In this document: positions 48,301-60,530 of the stretch, piece by piece | Layout: each line of letters opens with the position of its first letter | Numbering within the stretch: position 1 is the stretch's first letter | Notes under the pieces: generated by a model | Told to the model about the DNA's origin: nothing | Databases searched by the model: none | Seen by the model: only the letters and a program-made list of their open reading frames with translations | Source: Rutstroemia sp. NJR-2017a BVV2 | Taxonomy: Eukaryota > Ascomycota > Leotiomycetes > Helotiales > Rutstroemiaceae | DNA: 64,000 nucleotides | Direction of reading: 5' to 3' | Assembly (NCBI GenBank): GCA_002946415.1 | Contig: NJPS01000075.1 | Span: 1-64,000, forward strand | Position numbers and translations under genes: made by a program

Positions 48301-50594
48301 TTGTAAAGGACGTCGCAATTGCAATGGGTATCGTACCAGAGAACGAGTATCTACTTGGATGTGAGTGCGCCGGCGTTGTAAAACGGGTTGCGCCTGGCGT
48401 AACCAAGTTCAAGGTTGGCGATCGTGTCGCGGCCAACTGGATGGGATGCTATGCGAACCGATTGCAGTGTCCCCCTGAGCGTGCCCATATCATTCCCAGC
48501 TCGATGAGTTTCGAGGATGCAGCAACCATTCCGGTAGTGTATTTGACCGCCCTTTACTCACTGTACCATCTGGGAAACTTGCAGGAGGGACAGGTAGGTT
48601 TTAGGATACCTCTAATCCTTACAAAGGAGAATAGCGCTGATAGTTTCACAGTCGGTTCTTATCCACTCAGCAGCTGGTGGAGTCGGAATTGCAGCAATCC
48701 AACTTGCCAAATATAAGAAGGCCGATGTAAGCATTCATAGACCGGAGGAAGAAAGCAAAGCTAACAGAGTAACACGCAGATTTTCGTGACAGTTAGCACT
48801 AAAGAGAAGCGCGAGTTCCTTGCCAACAATTTTGGAATCCCTGAGAACCGCATGTTCAACTCGCGAAACACTAGATTCGCCGAAGAAATTCGACGCGAGA
48901 CAAATGGCCGTGGAGTAGACGTTATCCTTAACTCCTTAACTGGCGAATTATTAGACGAGACATGGAGGCTCACTGCCGATGGAGGTACTATGGTGGAGAT
49001 TGGCAAACAGGATATTGTCGAGCGGAACACCTTGGCTATGGAACCATTTGACAGAAATTGCTCGTACCGCGCGATAGACTTATCGTACACCCAAGATATG
49101 ACTGACCAGGTAGTCGACAGGTTCGTTCTTCATCCTTATTCCCAAATTCATCATTTTGGTAGCATTATTATTGGTAATGTATTGACCTGAATCCTAGGTT
49201 GTATAATGAGGTGTTCGATTTGGTCGAAGCTGGTCACATTGGGCCTATCCATCCTATCACCACATTCGGCTTTGACCAGGTAATCGACGCCCTTTCATTT
49301 ATGCGTAGTGGTAAGCACATTGGAAAAATCGTCATCTCCAACCAAGACAAGGGAGATGTGCAGGTTCCTATTAGACCAGCAGTACGGAAGCTTCAGCTGG
49401 ATCCCGAGGCCTCTTACCTCATAGTGGGGGGCCTGAAAGGTCTCTGTGGTAGTGTTGCTGTTCATATGGCTATTCATGGAGCTCGCCACATTATTGTGAT
49501 GAGTAGGAGCGGTACCAATGACGAAGCATCGGCCAGAGTTATTTTGAACTGCGAAGCCCGCGGATGTACAGTTATAGAGGCTAAGGGCGACGCTGGTGAC
49601 CTTGATTTCGTCCGTAGTGTGTTTAGGTCCGCGCGCCCCAAGAGAATCGCTGGTGTGATCCAAGGAGCTATGGTTCTAAGGGTAAGTCTCTCTCCAGAGT
49701 GTTTATTACTTCTATACTCAACATCAACTTTAGGATAAACCGTACGAAATGATGACGCACAGCGACTATCACACGGCCATCCACGCCAAGATCGCAGGTA
49801 CATGGAATCTCCACAACGTAGCGCAGCTTGAGCAAAGTCAGCCGCTTGATTTCTTCACTATGCTCTCCAGTATCTCGGGAGTGGTTGGCAATAAAGGACA
49901 AGCCAACTATGCTGCAGCTAATACGTTCCTCGATTCCTTTGCAACCTACCGACAAGGTTTGGGCTTGCGTGCGAACACAGTCGATCTTGGTGCTATTCAG
50001 GATGTCGGCTACATGGCTGAGCAGGGAAGTGCTCTCGAAGAGCGCTTCGACCAGACCCAGTGGACACCGATTAATGAAGGCATGCTACGCAGGATTATGA
50101 GCTACTCCTTTTTCCAGCAAGAAGCCAGCGGCCCAATCAACGCCAGCAGCAGCGCCCAGCTAATTACCGGCCTGGCATACCCACTTCCGGCTGATGCAGA
50201 TCTAGCGGGAGAGAGTCGATTTGGCTATCTATTCAACAGCCAGGAGAGCAGTAGCGCAGGCAGCGATTCGGGTAGCGGTGACCAGGCTGACCAGGGAATC
50301 AAGGCCTTCCGTATGATGCACACGTCGGGGGCTGAGGCAGCTGTACTGGCAAAAGCAGCAGTGGTTCTAATGCAGGCTCAACTCACCAAATTACTGCGCC
50401 TTGAAACGGAGATGGAGCCGGGCAAGCCACTGATGGCATACGGTCTCGACTCCCTAGCAGCCGTCGAACTACGTGGTTGGGTGCGACAGAAGCTGGGTGC
50501 GGAGCTCAGTACGCTGGAGATCAACAACGCAAGCTCCCTTATCAATTTGTGTGAGAAATTGGTGTCGAAACTGCCCACAGCAGGTGAGAAATAG
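42394..50594 (+). CDS. Highly reducing type I polyketide synthase (KS-AT-DH-psiMT-ER-KR-ACP)
   Basis: Twelve exons: 42394-42455, 42614-42954, 43015-43444, 43493-43712, 43768-43891, 44055-44164, 44325-48236, 48309-48593, 48652-48726, 48780-49120, 49198-49681 and 49734-50594. They total 7245 nt and 2414 residues. KS (about 10-430) has Cys181 in DTACSGS, His318 in HGTGTQ and His358 in KGNVGH. AT starts [10 protein letters not shown], with Ser640 in GHSSGE. DH has His959 in [12 protein letters not shown] (Pro where the usual motif has Gly) and Asp1142 in LDGCTQ. The methyltransferase region (about 1260-1450) keeps [10 protein letters not shown] but has lost the glycine-rich SAM loop, so it should be inactive. 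ER (about 1690-2000) has HSAAGGVG at 1833. KR has GGLKGLCG near 2043 and Tyr2187 in [12 protein letters not shown] carries Ser2368 in GLDSL and ends the protein. There is no thioesterase or reductase domain. It builds a fully or mostly reduced chain and needs a partner for release. Confidence 0.93.
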
Positions 50595-51370
50595 ATTGAT
50601 ACTCGGTAGATGTCCTTTAGATGCTTTTAGATAGGGCGGCTTAAGTATTTCCCTTATCAGAGCAGATATAATAGAAGTATTGTTTTTGATTGGTACTCTG
50701 AATTGTTGTTATAGATCACGTGTGATGTTATTCCTTTAAAAGTGGATTGTAGATAAGAATAATATTATTGGTTGTATTTATATAATTTAAATTTATAATT
50801 TACTAGTAAATATATTAATTATTCGATATCTTTTTAAAATATAACTATAATCACTAACTTATATATATTTTAGTTTAATATATAGAGGGTAGATACGTTG
50901 GCGGGCGCACTTAGGTACACAAGCCTCACTTCGGTTAACTAGTAGATGGGTGGGATGCGAATACTAGCGAAGTAGGAAGCAAGCTGTGGTAGAGTTCCGA
51001 ATCTTTAACCTCTCAACCAGGACTGCTCGCCCTGGCTCCACCCTGTGGCCTTGCTTCCCATAGCTCAAAAATAAGCACGTTCTTCTCTCTAGGAAGTAGT
51101 TAGGATGGTATGGAGAATCACTTCTATCTATATAAAAATTATAGTAGTTAAATACCGCTTACTAGCGGTTTTTCAAATAGGTAATACTGGCCGGCATTTT
51201 CAAATAGTCAAGGGAAGGGATTGAAAGAGAGCTAGGAAAAGAGAGTCGGAAAAACAGAGGAGGAAAATTATACAATATATTAGAGAGTAAGGTATATATC
51301 AAAAAATAAACGATAAATCAATAGTAAGAAGGGTATTTAGAGGTTTTTGTCTAGAGAGATTTCTATTAAT
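50595..51370. other. PKS 3' flank with a GC-balanced patch
   Basis: After the PKS stop, about 150 bp of normal sequence (probable 3' UTR) is followed by AT-rich DNA. A balanced patch at about 50880-51270 has no open frame, no RNA-gene fold that I can support and no similarity to the other repeats in the window. It may be a fragment of a low-copy repeat that escaped mutation. Confidence 0.45.
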
Positions 51371-54300
51371 ATATTTAAAATTGAATCTTTCTTATAACCA
51401 ATACTATATATATAAACTAGCGGAGTAAGAAAATAATCAATCAATCAATCAATATATATTTCTGAAAAAAATATTTAAAATTAATAATTATTTCAATAAT
51501 TAAAATATATATTATAAATATTTATTTGCTAAATTATATAAAAATAATCAAAATTATAGAATAATAATAATTAATATTATTACAAATTTATTATTAAAAT
51601 AATTATATAGAGAATTGATAAATATAATAATAAATAAATAAATAATTATTATTATTAAATATAAAACTTTATATATTAAAAAGATATTATTTAATTATAT
51701 AAATCTTTATTCTTTATTATTTTAATAATTCTATTATATCTTTTTATAATAAAATAGATAAAAACTAATAAAATATTATATAATATTAATTATATAAATA
51801 TTTTAAAAATTAGAATTCTGATTATAAAATAATAATTTATAATAATATATTAATAAAAATTAAAATATAAATTTAATTATATAAAAAAAATATAATTAAA
51901 TTTTTAAAATAAAAAAAATTTATATTATAAAAAGATATTTTTATAATAAATTAAAAAAATAATTATTAATTTATTATAATAAATTTAAAAATATATAATT
52001 ATAAAACTTTAAATTTAGAAATTAAATAAACAATTATAATAAAACTTTATATAAAATAATTATATAATCTTGAAAAGTAAATAAATTTCAAATATTTTTA
52101 AAATTTCTAAAATAAAAAAATTCTAAGTATTTTTTATATTCTTAAAAATAAAAGTTTATATAAATAAAATATATTTATTTAATATATAAAGTTAAATATT
52201 TAATTTAAATAATAATTTTATTATTTAGTTATTTATTAATATAATTAAAATGAATTATTTAAATTTTTTTTAATTATTATAATATTTAACTTTATATATT
52301 TTTATATAATTAAAAAATCGATAATATAATAATAGAATATATTAAAATATTTAATAATTTTAAAATTATTCAAAATATTAATATTTAAATAATTAAAATG
52401 AATAAAAAAGAAAATAAATTTTATATATAAATTTATATTTTTAAATATTTAAATTATTTTATAAATATAAAAAATATAAAAATAAAGTTTTATTTAATTA
52501 TTTCAACTTTAAAAAAAAAATTTAATTTAATAACTTTTTTTTAAATATTTTATTCAATAAATATAAATTCATTTTCAATATTTTTGGATTTTTAATAATA
52601 TATTATAAATTATATAATAATAATTAATTTAAAAATTTTAAAAAATCATTGAAAATAAATATTTTATCAATTTATTAATTAATTTAATATATTTTTTTTT
52701 CTAATTCACTAGTTGATATATATAGTACTAATTATAAAAAAACTTAATCTAATTAATTATATTAATAGAATCTCTTTAGATAAAACTACTAATTATATTA
52801 CTTTGTATTTTTCATTATTATATATTTATTCTACTTTTATTCTTTATAACTATATTATTTAGTTATTTCTTAATTATATTATTTATATTATAACTAGTTA
52901 GTAAATCTAAAGTATTCAAACTATTTATTCTAAATTAGCTATTTAATTATCTACTAAATCTATTTCGAGTTATCAAGTAATTTAATAATAATTATTTCTT
53001 TTTATTATTATTTTCTTATCTATTTAGTACTATAATATAAAAGAATATACTTGATTATTTCTATACTAGAAAAGCAATATATATAGATTAGAGATTTATA
53101 ATCTAGTATATTTTATATATTTAGAAAGTAAATATAACTTATTTATCTTATTTTATTCTAAATAAATATTATATTCTTTACTTTATTAAATCCTTTATAT
53201 AGTTTAAATCTGTTTTTATCTAATATCGAGTTCTTTATTATTATATTATATTATTTAACTACTTTTTTCACTTATTATATTTTCTATATTTGTTTCTCAA
53301 ACTTAAGTATTTCTATTTAGTTAATATATTTAATCGAGATATTCGATAATTTCTATTTTATCTTCTTATTATTTCTTCTTTTCTAAATTTATAAATACTA
53401 TTTTTAGTAAACTTACTAAGTAGAAGTTGATTTAATATTAATATTTAATATTTAATTTTTTAATTTATAATATATTAAGATTTATATTTGTGAAATTTAT
53501 ATTTATAAATTACTTCGATATAATATTTATTTAAAGATTTTTAAATTTTCAAGGTTTTTTAATATTCTATTTTTGAAAAAAAAAATTTATTAAATATATT
53601 TAATTTTTCAGAAATTTTAAATTTTAATATAAAAATATATATATAAATTTTAAATTTTAAATTTCAATATATTATTTTGATTTATTAAATAAATCAAAAT
53701 AATTTGAATTAAAAATAATTTTGTTTTTTAAATTATATAAAAATAATTAATATTATTATAAATTTATTATCAAATTAATTATATAAAAAATTAATAAATA
53801 TAATAATAAATAAATAATAAAAAGTAATTATTATTAAATATAAAACTTTATATATTAAAAAGATATTATTTAATTATATAAACTTTTATCTTTTATTATT
53901 TTAATTATTTAAATAATTGCTAATATTAAAGTTATTAAAAATTATTAAAATATTATATAGATATTAATTAAAGATTTTATTAAAAATATATTTTCTTTTT
54001 TTTATATTTTTATAATAATAAATATTTATATTATTATTCTTATATATAATATATTATCTAAATATAATAATTTAATTTTATAAATATAAATAATTATTTT
54101 TTAAATTTAAAATCTTTTAATTATTATATAATCTATTTAATAATATTAAATTATTTTCTAAATTTAATAATATAATTAATAATTAATTTATATTTATTTA
54201 TATTTTAATAAAATCAATATTTATAAAAACTCTTTTTATAATTTAAAGATCTTTTTAATTATTATTATATAATTTATAGATTAAATATTATTCTTGAAAT

Positions 54301-55599
54301 AATTTAATTGAAAAAATTTTATTTATTTCAATATTTCATTTTTAAAATAAAAATCAATATAAATATTCTTTATATTTTTAATATCGAATTTATCAAAATT
54401 AAATCAAAAATATATTCTATATTATAAAAAAAGAGTTTTACTAAATAATTATCGAGAATTACTATTTGATTATTGATCTTATATTTATATTTATATATCG
54501 GAATATATAATTTTATTATAGTATATTTATATAAATTTAATATATAATAATATCACTTTATATATAATTGTTATATTTCAAGATAGTAAGATTTAAAGAT
54601 ATATTACTTTTTTTACTATAATTATATAATAGATACTTTTAAAGTTCAAATTAGTTCTATTATTCAATATTAAATATTCGATATTTTTGAAATTCTTAAA
54701 CTATACTTTAATTAATATAATATTGTTTATAGATAGAACAAAATTTATAAAGATTTAAATCTATAATTGAAATCTATTAATTAATACTTATAGATTAGAT
54801 ATATTTATAATAAAATAAAGATATATAAAGATATAAAAGATTCTAATTTATATAAATCAAAAAAGCGAAAATCGATTAGAAATAAGAAAATATAATATTC
54901 TTATTATTTGAAAATATATTATATATTCGAAGATAAAGAAGAAAAAGAAGAGAATTTCTTTATATTATAATAAAGTTTGGAAAAAGAGAATAGATTTTAT
55001 AATTATAAACTTTATCTCTTTACTATAGTAAATATTATTATATAGTAAAGAATTATTATTTCTAAATAATAAGTTCTAATAAAGAATATATTTCGAAATA
55101 ATATAATTATAAGAACTATCTTTAATATTTTTGTTTATTAATATCCAAATACTATTTTTATATCTAAGGATATTTATAATATTATAATTTATATATAGAG
55201 AGAGAAATTAGAAGATAAAATATCTATTTACTGGTTTTTAGATATAAGTATTATCTTATTCTTTTATACTATTTATTAACTAATATATAGATTTTTATAT
55301 AAAATAGTTTTAATTTCAATTATCAAATAAATTCTTTAATAAATTAACTTCGAATTTTTCTCTTTTTTCATTCTAAATTGATCTAGTTATAGAAAGAGAA
55401 TCTATATATATTTCTCTTTAATTTAATCTACAAAACAAATTAATATAATATATCTTTTTTTTTAATATCTATACTTTAATTAAGAATAACTTAGTAATAT
55501 AAATTGGATTTATTTTTATATTAAATGAAAAAAGAGATAACTATAAATAGGTTTTATAAAGAGTTCGAGAAATAATAATTAAAGAAGAGATTATAAAAC
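51371..55599. other. AT desert with degraded LTR and LINE fragments
   Basis: This is TpA-saturated sequence. Recognisable pieces are LTR-family copies at about 51540-51740 and 53745-53925 (plus orientation) and an inverted, 5'-truncated LINE copy at 52690-53420. Nothing codes. Confidence 0.65.
52690..53420 (-). repeat. 5'-truncated, RIP-degraded LINE copy (inverted relative to 55600-60530)
   Basis: The reverse complement aligns along its length with 59790-60530, the 3' end of the longer LINE. Shared stretches include AAGGATTTARTAAARTAGAG and GAATATAATATTTATYTAGA. Truncation at the 5' side is typical of LINE insertion. Confidence 0.7.
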
Positions 55600-58500
55600 T
55601 AGAGATTATAATAATAGATTATAAGTTTATTTTAATAACTATTATTAATATTCAAAAAAATTTCGAAACTAATTATAAACTACAATTAATCCTAGTATTA
55701 AATTTAGAAGTTTAGTAAGTTTACAAACTAATAAACTATAGTTTAATATAATACTAACTATAGAAATAATAGTAGATTCAAGTTTATTAATATAGGTAGA
55801 AATATATAAATACAAAATTGATATAAGAAAAATATATATAGAAAAAAAAGAGAAAACGGAAATAGAAATTATAAATAAAGTTTTTACAAAACTTAAGTTT
55901 ATAAAAGAGGAAAAAAAGATATAGAATATAATCTAAAAACTAGTAAAAGGTTAAGGAAATCAAAATAGAAAGCAAATATTCTATAAATATATAGAAGAGG
56001 TATTTATAAAATTCAAGAAAGAGAAAAAAGATATCTTATATAAAAAGTTAAAAGAGATTTAGATTAATATAACTAAAAATACTTTATCAATATATAAAGA
56101 ATATAAAGTATTATTTATAGTAAATAATAAAATTATATTTACAAAACTAAATAAGATTCTAGTAAAGGAGATTAATTAGATAATAAAGAAAAAAGTAATA
56201 TAAAGAATCTATATATTCTTGAAAGAGAAAATAATTTTAGTATTTATTACTAAGAAAGCTAAAACGAAATAGTAGAATAAAGCAAAGCTAAAAAGAGTAT
56301 TTAATAAAAATACTGAAAATAAAAAACAGATAATAGATATAATAGTTTTCGAGATATCTAAATAGATAATTATAGAGTTTATAAATAATCAATTTTTTAA
56401 AAAGATAGAAAAACAAAACTCTAAATTATAAATAAAATATATAATAACTATTAGGATTAATAAGAATAGGGAAAATATAATATTAATACTTAATTTCGAT
56501 ATTAATAAAGAGATAAATAGAATAATCAACTAGAGAATATTATAGAATAGTATATTCTTACTAACTAAGTAATATATTAAAGAGATATTAATCTCGAAAT
56601 ACTTCAAATACTAGAAATATAGCTATAAAGTAAGATAATATATTATTATCCAAAAGTACTATATATAGTATATAAATATAGAATATAGTATTAAAACTTA
56701 CCTAACTATAGAATTAGTAATAGTTAAAAACTATATAAATTATAATATAGTAAGATATAGTATAATTGATAAGATCTATCTATATAACTAATAAGATCAA
56801 TATAAAACTATCTAGATATATATAAAAAGAGAAAGAAGATATCTAGTAAATATATTTCGATTCCAATTCGGTCTCTAAATAAATAGATAGTTTATTCTAA
56901 ATTTAAGTAATATAAATAATTCTGAATTTATAATTATAAGCTATAAATATATATACTATAAAGGAAGATTACTAATAGTAAATATAGTAGATATAATTAG
57001 AATAGTTTTAATTAATAAATTCTTCTTAGATTTTAACTTAAGTATCTAATTAAATATAATATTAAACTTACTAAATACTTCTAGATCTATTTAAAATACT
57101 AAGACAAATATAGTAATAACCGAATAGTAATAAATAAGATTTTAATTCTATAATATAATATATATAAAAGTAAAGAAGTAATAGAATTATTACTTTATAA
57201 AGAGAAAAAAGTAATAATTATTATAATATAGAAACTATAATTTAACTATAAAAATAATATATATTATTTGAACTCGGTAATTTATATCTTTATATATAAA
57301 GATAAATAGAAAAGCTATTTATTTATAAATAAAGTTATTAAAAGAGAGAATTAGAAATATAAAACTTGAAATAGAAACTTATATTTAGTAAAATTTATAT
57401 CGAATTTAGAAGTAATTTGAATTTATAATATCTATTTATAGTTTCTAGATAATTATAGAAATATTAACTACAAATATCTATTTAAGCTACTATAAATAAC
57501 TTTTAACAAGAATAGTAAATATATTATAATAGATAATTTCAATTTCTATTATCTATTATAATCTAAACTATAGTATCTATTATATAACTATATTAATAAA
57601 CTACTCGAGATAATATAATAACTCGATCTATTTATCTTTTATAAAATTAAAATCTTTCCAACTATATATAATAAGATGATAATTGATTTAGTATTTTCTA
57701 TTTTAGAGTTTATAAACTATTTATTAGAATATATAATTATAATCGATAAGAAATATAAGTTCGATTATATAGTAATATACTTATAATAAAATATCGAGTT
57801 AGTAGCGATAGTAAAGTAATATTATAGAAACTGGAAATTTACAAATACTATATAAACTAAATAAATAGTTTTATATCTACCAAGATATAATATCAAGTAA
57901 TATATAATAGAAAGCTTAGAAATATATATTATAAAGTTTATTTTCTAGATCTAAAAAATTATCGATATTATAACTTTATAGAAATAGAGTTCAGAGAGAA
58001 CTAAATACTAGTAGATACTAGAGATAAATATAATAATTAGAATAGTATATATTATATATTAGTTATAGTTTGCCGAAAGAGAAAACAAATAATAGAAATA
58101 GTATATTAGATAATTCTAGAAAGAAAAGAAATATATAATTTATTAGATAAAGTAAACAACTTAGAGATAGATAATATATAAATATTATAAGATAGAGAAA
58201 TTATAGAAACTAACAAAATAAAGTAAGAAGATATTAATAAAATAAAATATAATCTTGATATTCAAGTTTGGAAAAAGTAGAAATATAAGTTTATTTAAAA
58301 AAAAGATATATATATTTATTTAATATTTCTATAGAAATAGATAATATCTATTTAATATCTTATAATAGTTACCAAACAACTTAGAGAATATTAAACTAAA
58401 TGATATCAATAACTAGAAATATCTACTAGAATTCGAGATTAATAAAAAGTTTATTATTAAGAAGTTTACTAATTTATTCTAAAGATATTTCGATTATTTT

Positions 58501-60530
58501 ATATTAGAAGAAGACCAAATCCTATATTACTTTCTTAAGAAATTAGATTAATTATTTATAAAGATAATTATAAACTTAGTACAAACTAGTTAGAAACTTA
58601 AGTATATATTAAGAAACCTAAAAAATATATTGATAATAATACTATAGAAACTTGGAAAACCAAGTTATAAACAAATAAAAATCTAATAACTAATTATATT
58701 ACTAAATATTTTGAGAAAGCTAATTAAGAAAACTATAGTCTAAAAGATTTATAATATAGTTAAATAATATAGTTTGCTATTAGATAAATAAATAGAAATA
58801 AGAATATAAAAAAGTATAATAATAGTATTAGATCTATTTACCTTAGTAATCAAGTTAATCTAGATAAATAAAGAATAAATAATAATATTACTTTTACTAG
58901 ATATAATAAGAATATTCAATATAATTATCTACTTATATCTAATAATAATAATCCAGAAACTTAGTTTCTTTAAATAGATTAGTAAGTAGATAATAAGTTT
59001 TCTAAATAATAGAACTATATAGTTTTTATTTGCTAATAAAATATCAAAGAAATTCTTTCTATAAATAGAAGTATCTTAAAGATTACTACTTTTACTAATA
59101 TTCTTCTTACTTTATAATATAGAACTTATTCGGATATATTTATTCTCGAAGTAAAGATTATATATAGAAGGATTTATCGATAATATATATTTAATAGTAA
59201 TAAACTCGAGTATAAAAACTAACTATAATAAGTTTATTAAAATATATCAGAAAATTCTAAAATATATCTAGTATTATAAGATATACTTTATATTAGTAAA
59301 ATACAAATTTATATACTTTATAAAAATATAGAATAAGTTTAATCTAGTAATTACAATCTAACTTAGATAAGAAATAGAATATATCTTAATACTAAATATA
59401 TAAGTATTTAGTATTTAGTTCGATATTAAACTTAATTGGAAAATATATATAAAAATAATCTAAGAGAAAAGCATTATAATACTAACTATATTTAATAAGC
59501 TTAATTAGATAACTAGGAACCTAATATTATATCAAATATAGATCTTATATATAATATATATATATATTATATTAATATATAGAATAGAAGTATAGTATAA
59601 ATCTAAAAAAAGAGATATAGTCGAATAGAAAATCAAACAAATATAAATAATATATCTATAAAAGATTATTAAAGTATACTAAATTATATCTAACTATAAA
59701 ATAGAAATAGAAATAATAATTTCTCTAATTAGTATATACTATAATAAGAAGCTTAGGAAATTCTTTGTGTATTAGAAGAATATCTCTATTTAATAAATCT
59801 ATCAAAAATAGTATTTATAAATTCGGAAAAAGAGAAATAATAAGAAAACAAAATAGAAATTATCAAATATCTCGATCGAATATATTAACTAAATAGAAAT
59901 ACTTAAATCTAAGAAACAAATATAGGAAATATAGTAAATAAAAAGAATAACTAAGTAGTATAATATAGTAGTAAAGAGCTCGATATTAGATAAAGATAGA
60001 TTCAAATTATATAAAGGATTTAGTAAAATAGAGAATATAATATTTATCTAGAATAGAATAGAATAGATAAGCTATATTTACTTCTTAAATATATAAGATA
60101 TATTAGATTACAAATTTCTAGTTTATATATATTACTTTACTAATATAGAAATAATTAAATATATCTTTCTATATTATAGTATTAAGTAGATAAGAAAATA
60201 GTAATAAAGAGAAATAACTATTACTAAGTTATTTGATAATCTGAAATAGATTTAGTAGATAACTAAATAACTAATCTAAAATAGATAATTCAAGTACTTT
60301 AAGTTTACTAACTAGTTATAATATAAATAATATAATTAAGGAATAACTAAATAGTATAATTACAAAGAACAAAAATAAAGTAAATATATAAAAATAAGAA
60401 GTATAAAGTAATATAATCAGTAGTTTTATTTAGAGAAGTTTTATTAATATAATTAATTAGATTAAACTCCTTTATAGCTAATATTATATATACTAGTTAG
60501 TAGGTTAGAAATAAATAAAAAATTATTAAT
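55600..60530 (+). mobile_element. RIP-destroyed non-LTR retrotransposon (LINE)
   Basis: Despite A/T saturation, the plus strand still shows a LINE in order. A zinc-knuckle block with its Cys codons turned to Tyr lies near 56597-56640. Endonuclease blocks follow near 57540-57790, with readable traces of GDFN, IDLVFS and a final acidic segment. Reverse-transcriptase blocks run from about 58490 to 59200, including a readable KLGKPSYKQ stretch near 58640-58675 and a PQG...LSPxLFLLY-like region near 59080-59120. Almost every Trp and Gln position is a stop. It belongs to the Tad-like group but differs from the LINE at 34860-39360. The boundaries are approximate. Confidence 0.65.

Noticed and set aside
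8461..50594. Naming the product as a specific trichothecene or other known toxin
   Set aside because: P450, BAHD and PKS families here are broad, the diagnostic terpene cyclase is absent, and no gene is recognisable as a specific orthologue.
50930..50980. tRNA-like sequence (reverse strand reads TTCGCATCCCACCCATCTAC)
   Set aside because: The T-stem does not pair and no D-arm or anticodon arm can be folded.
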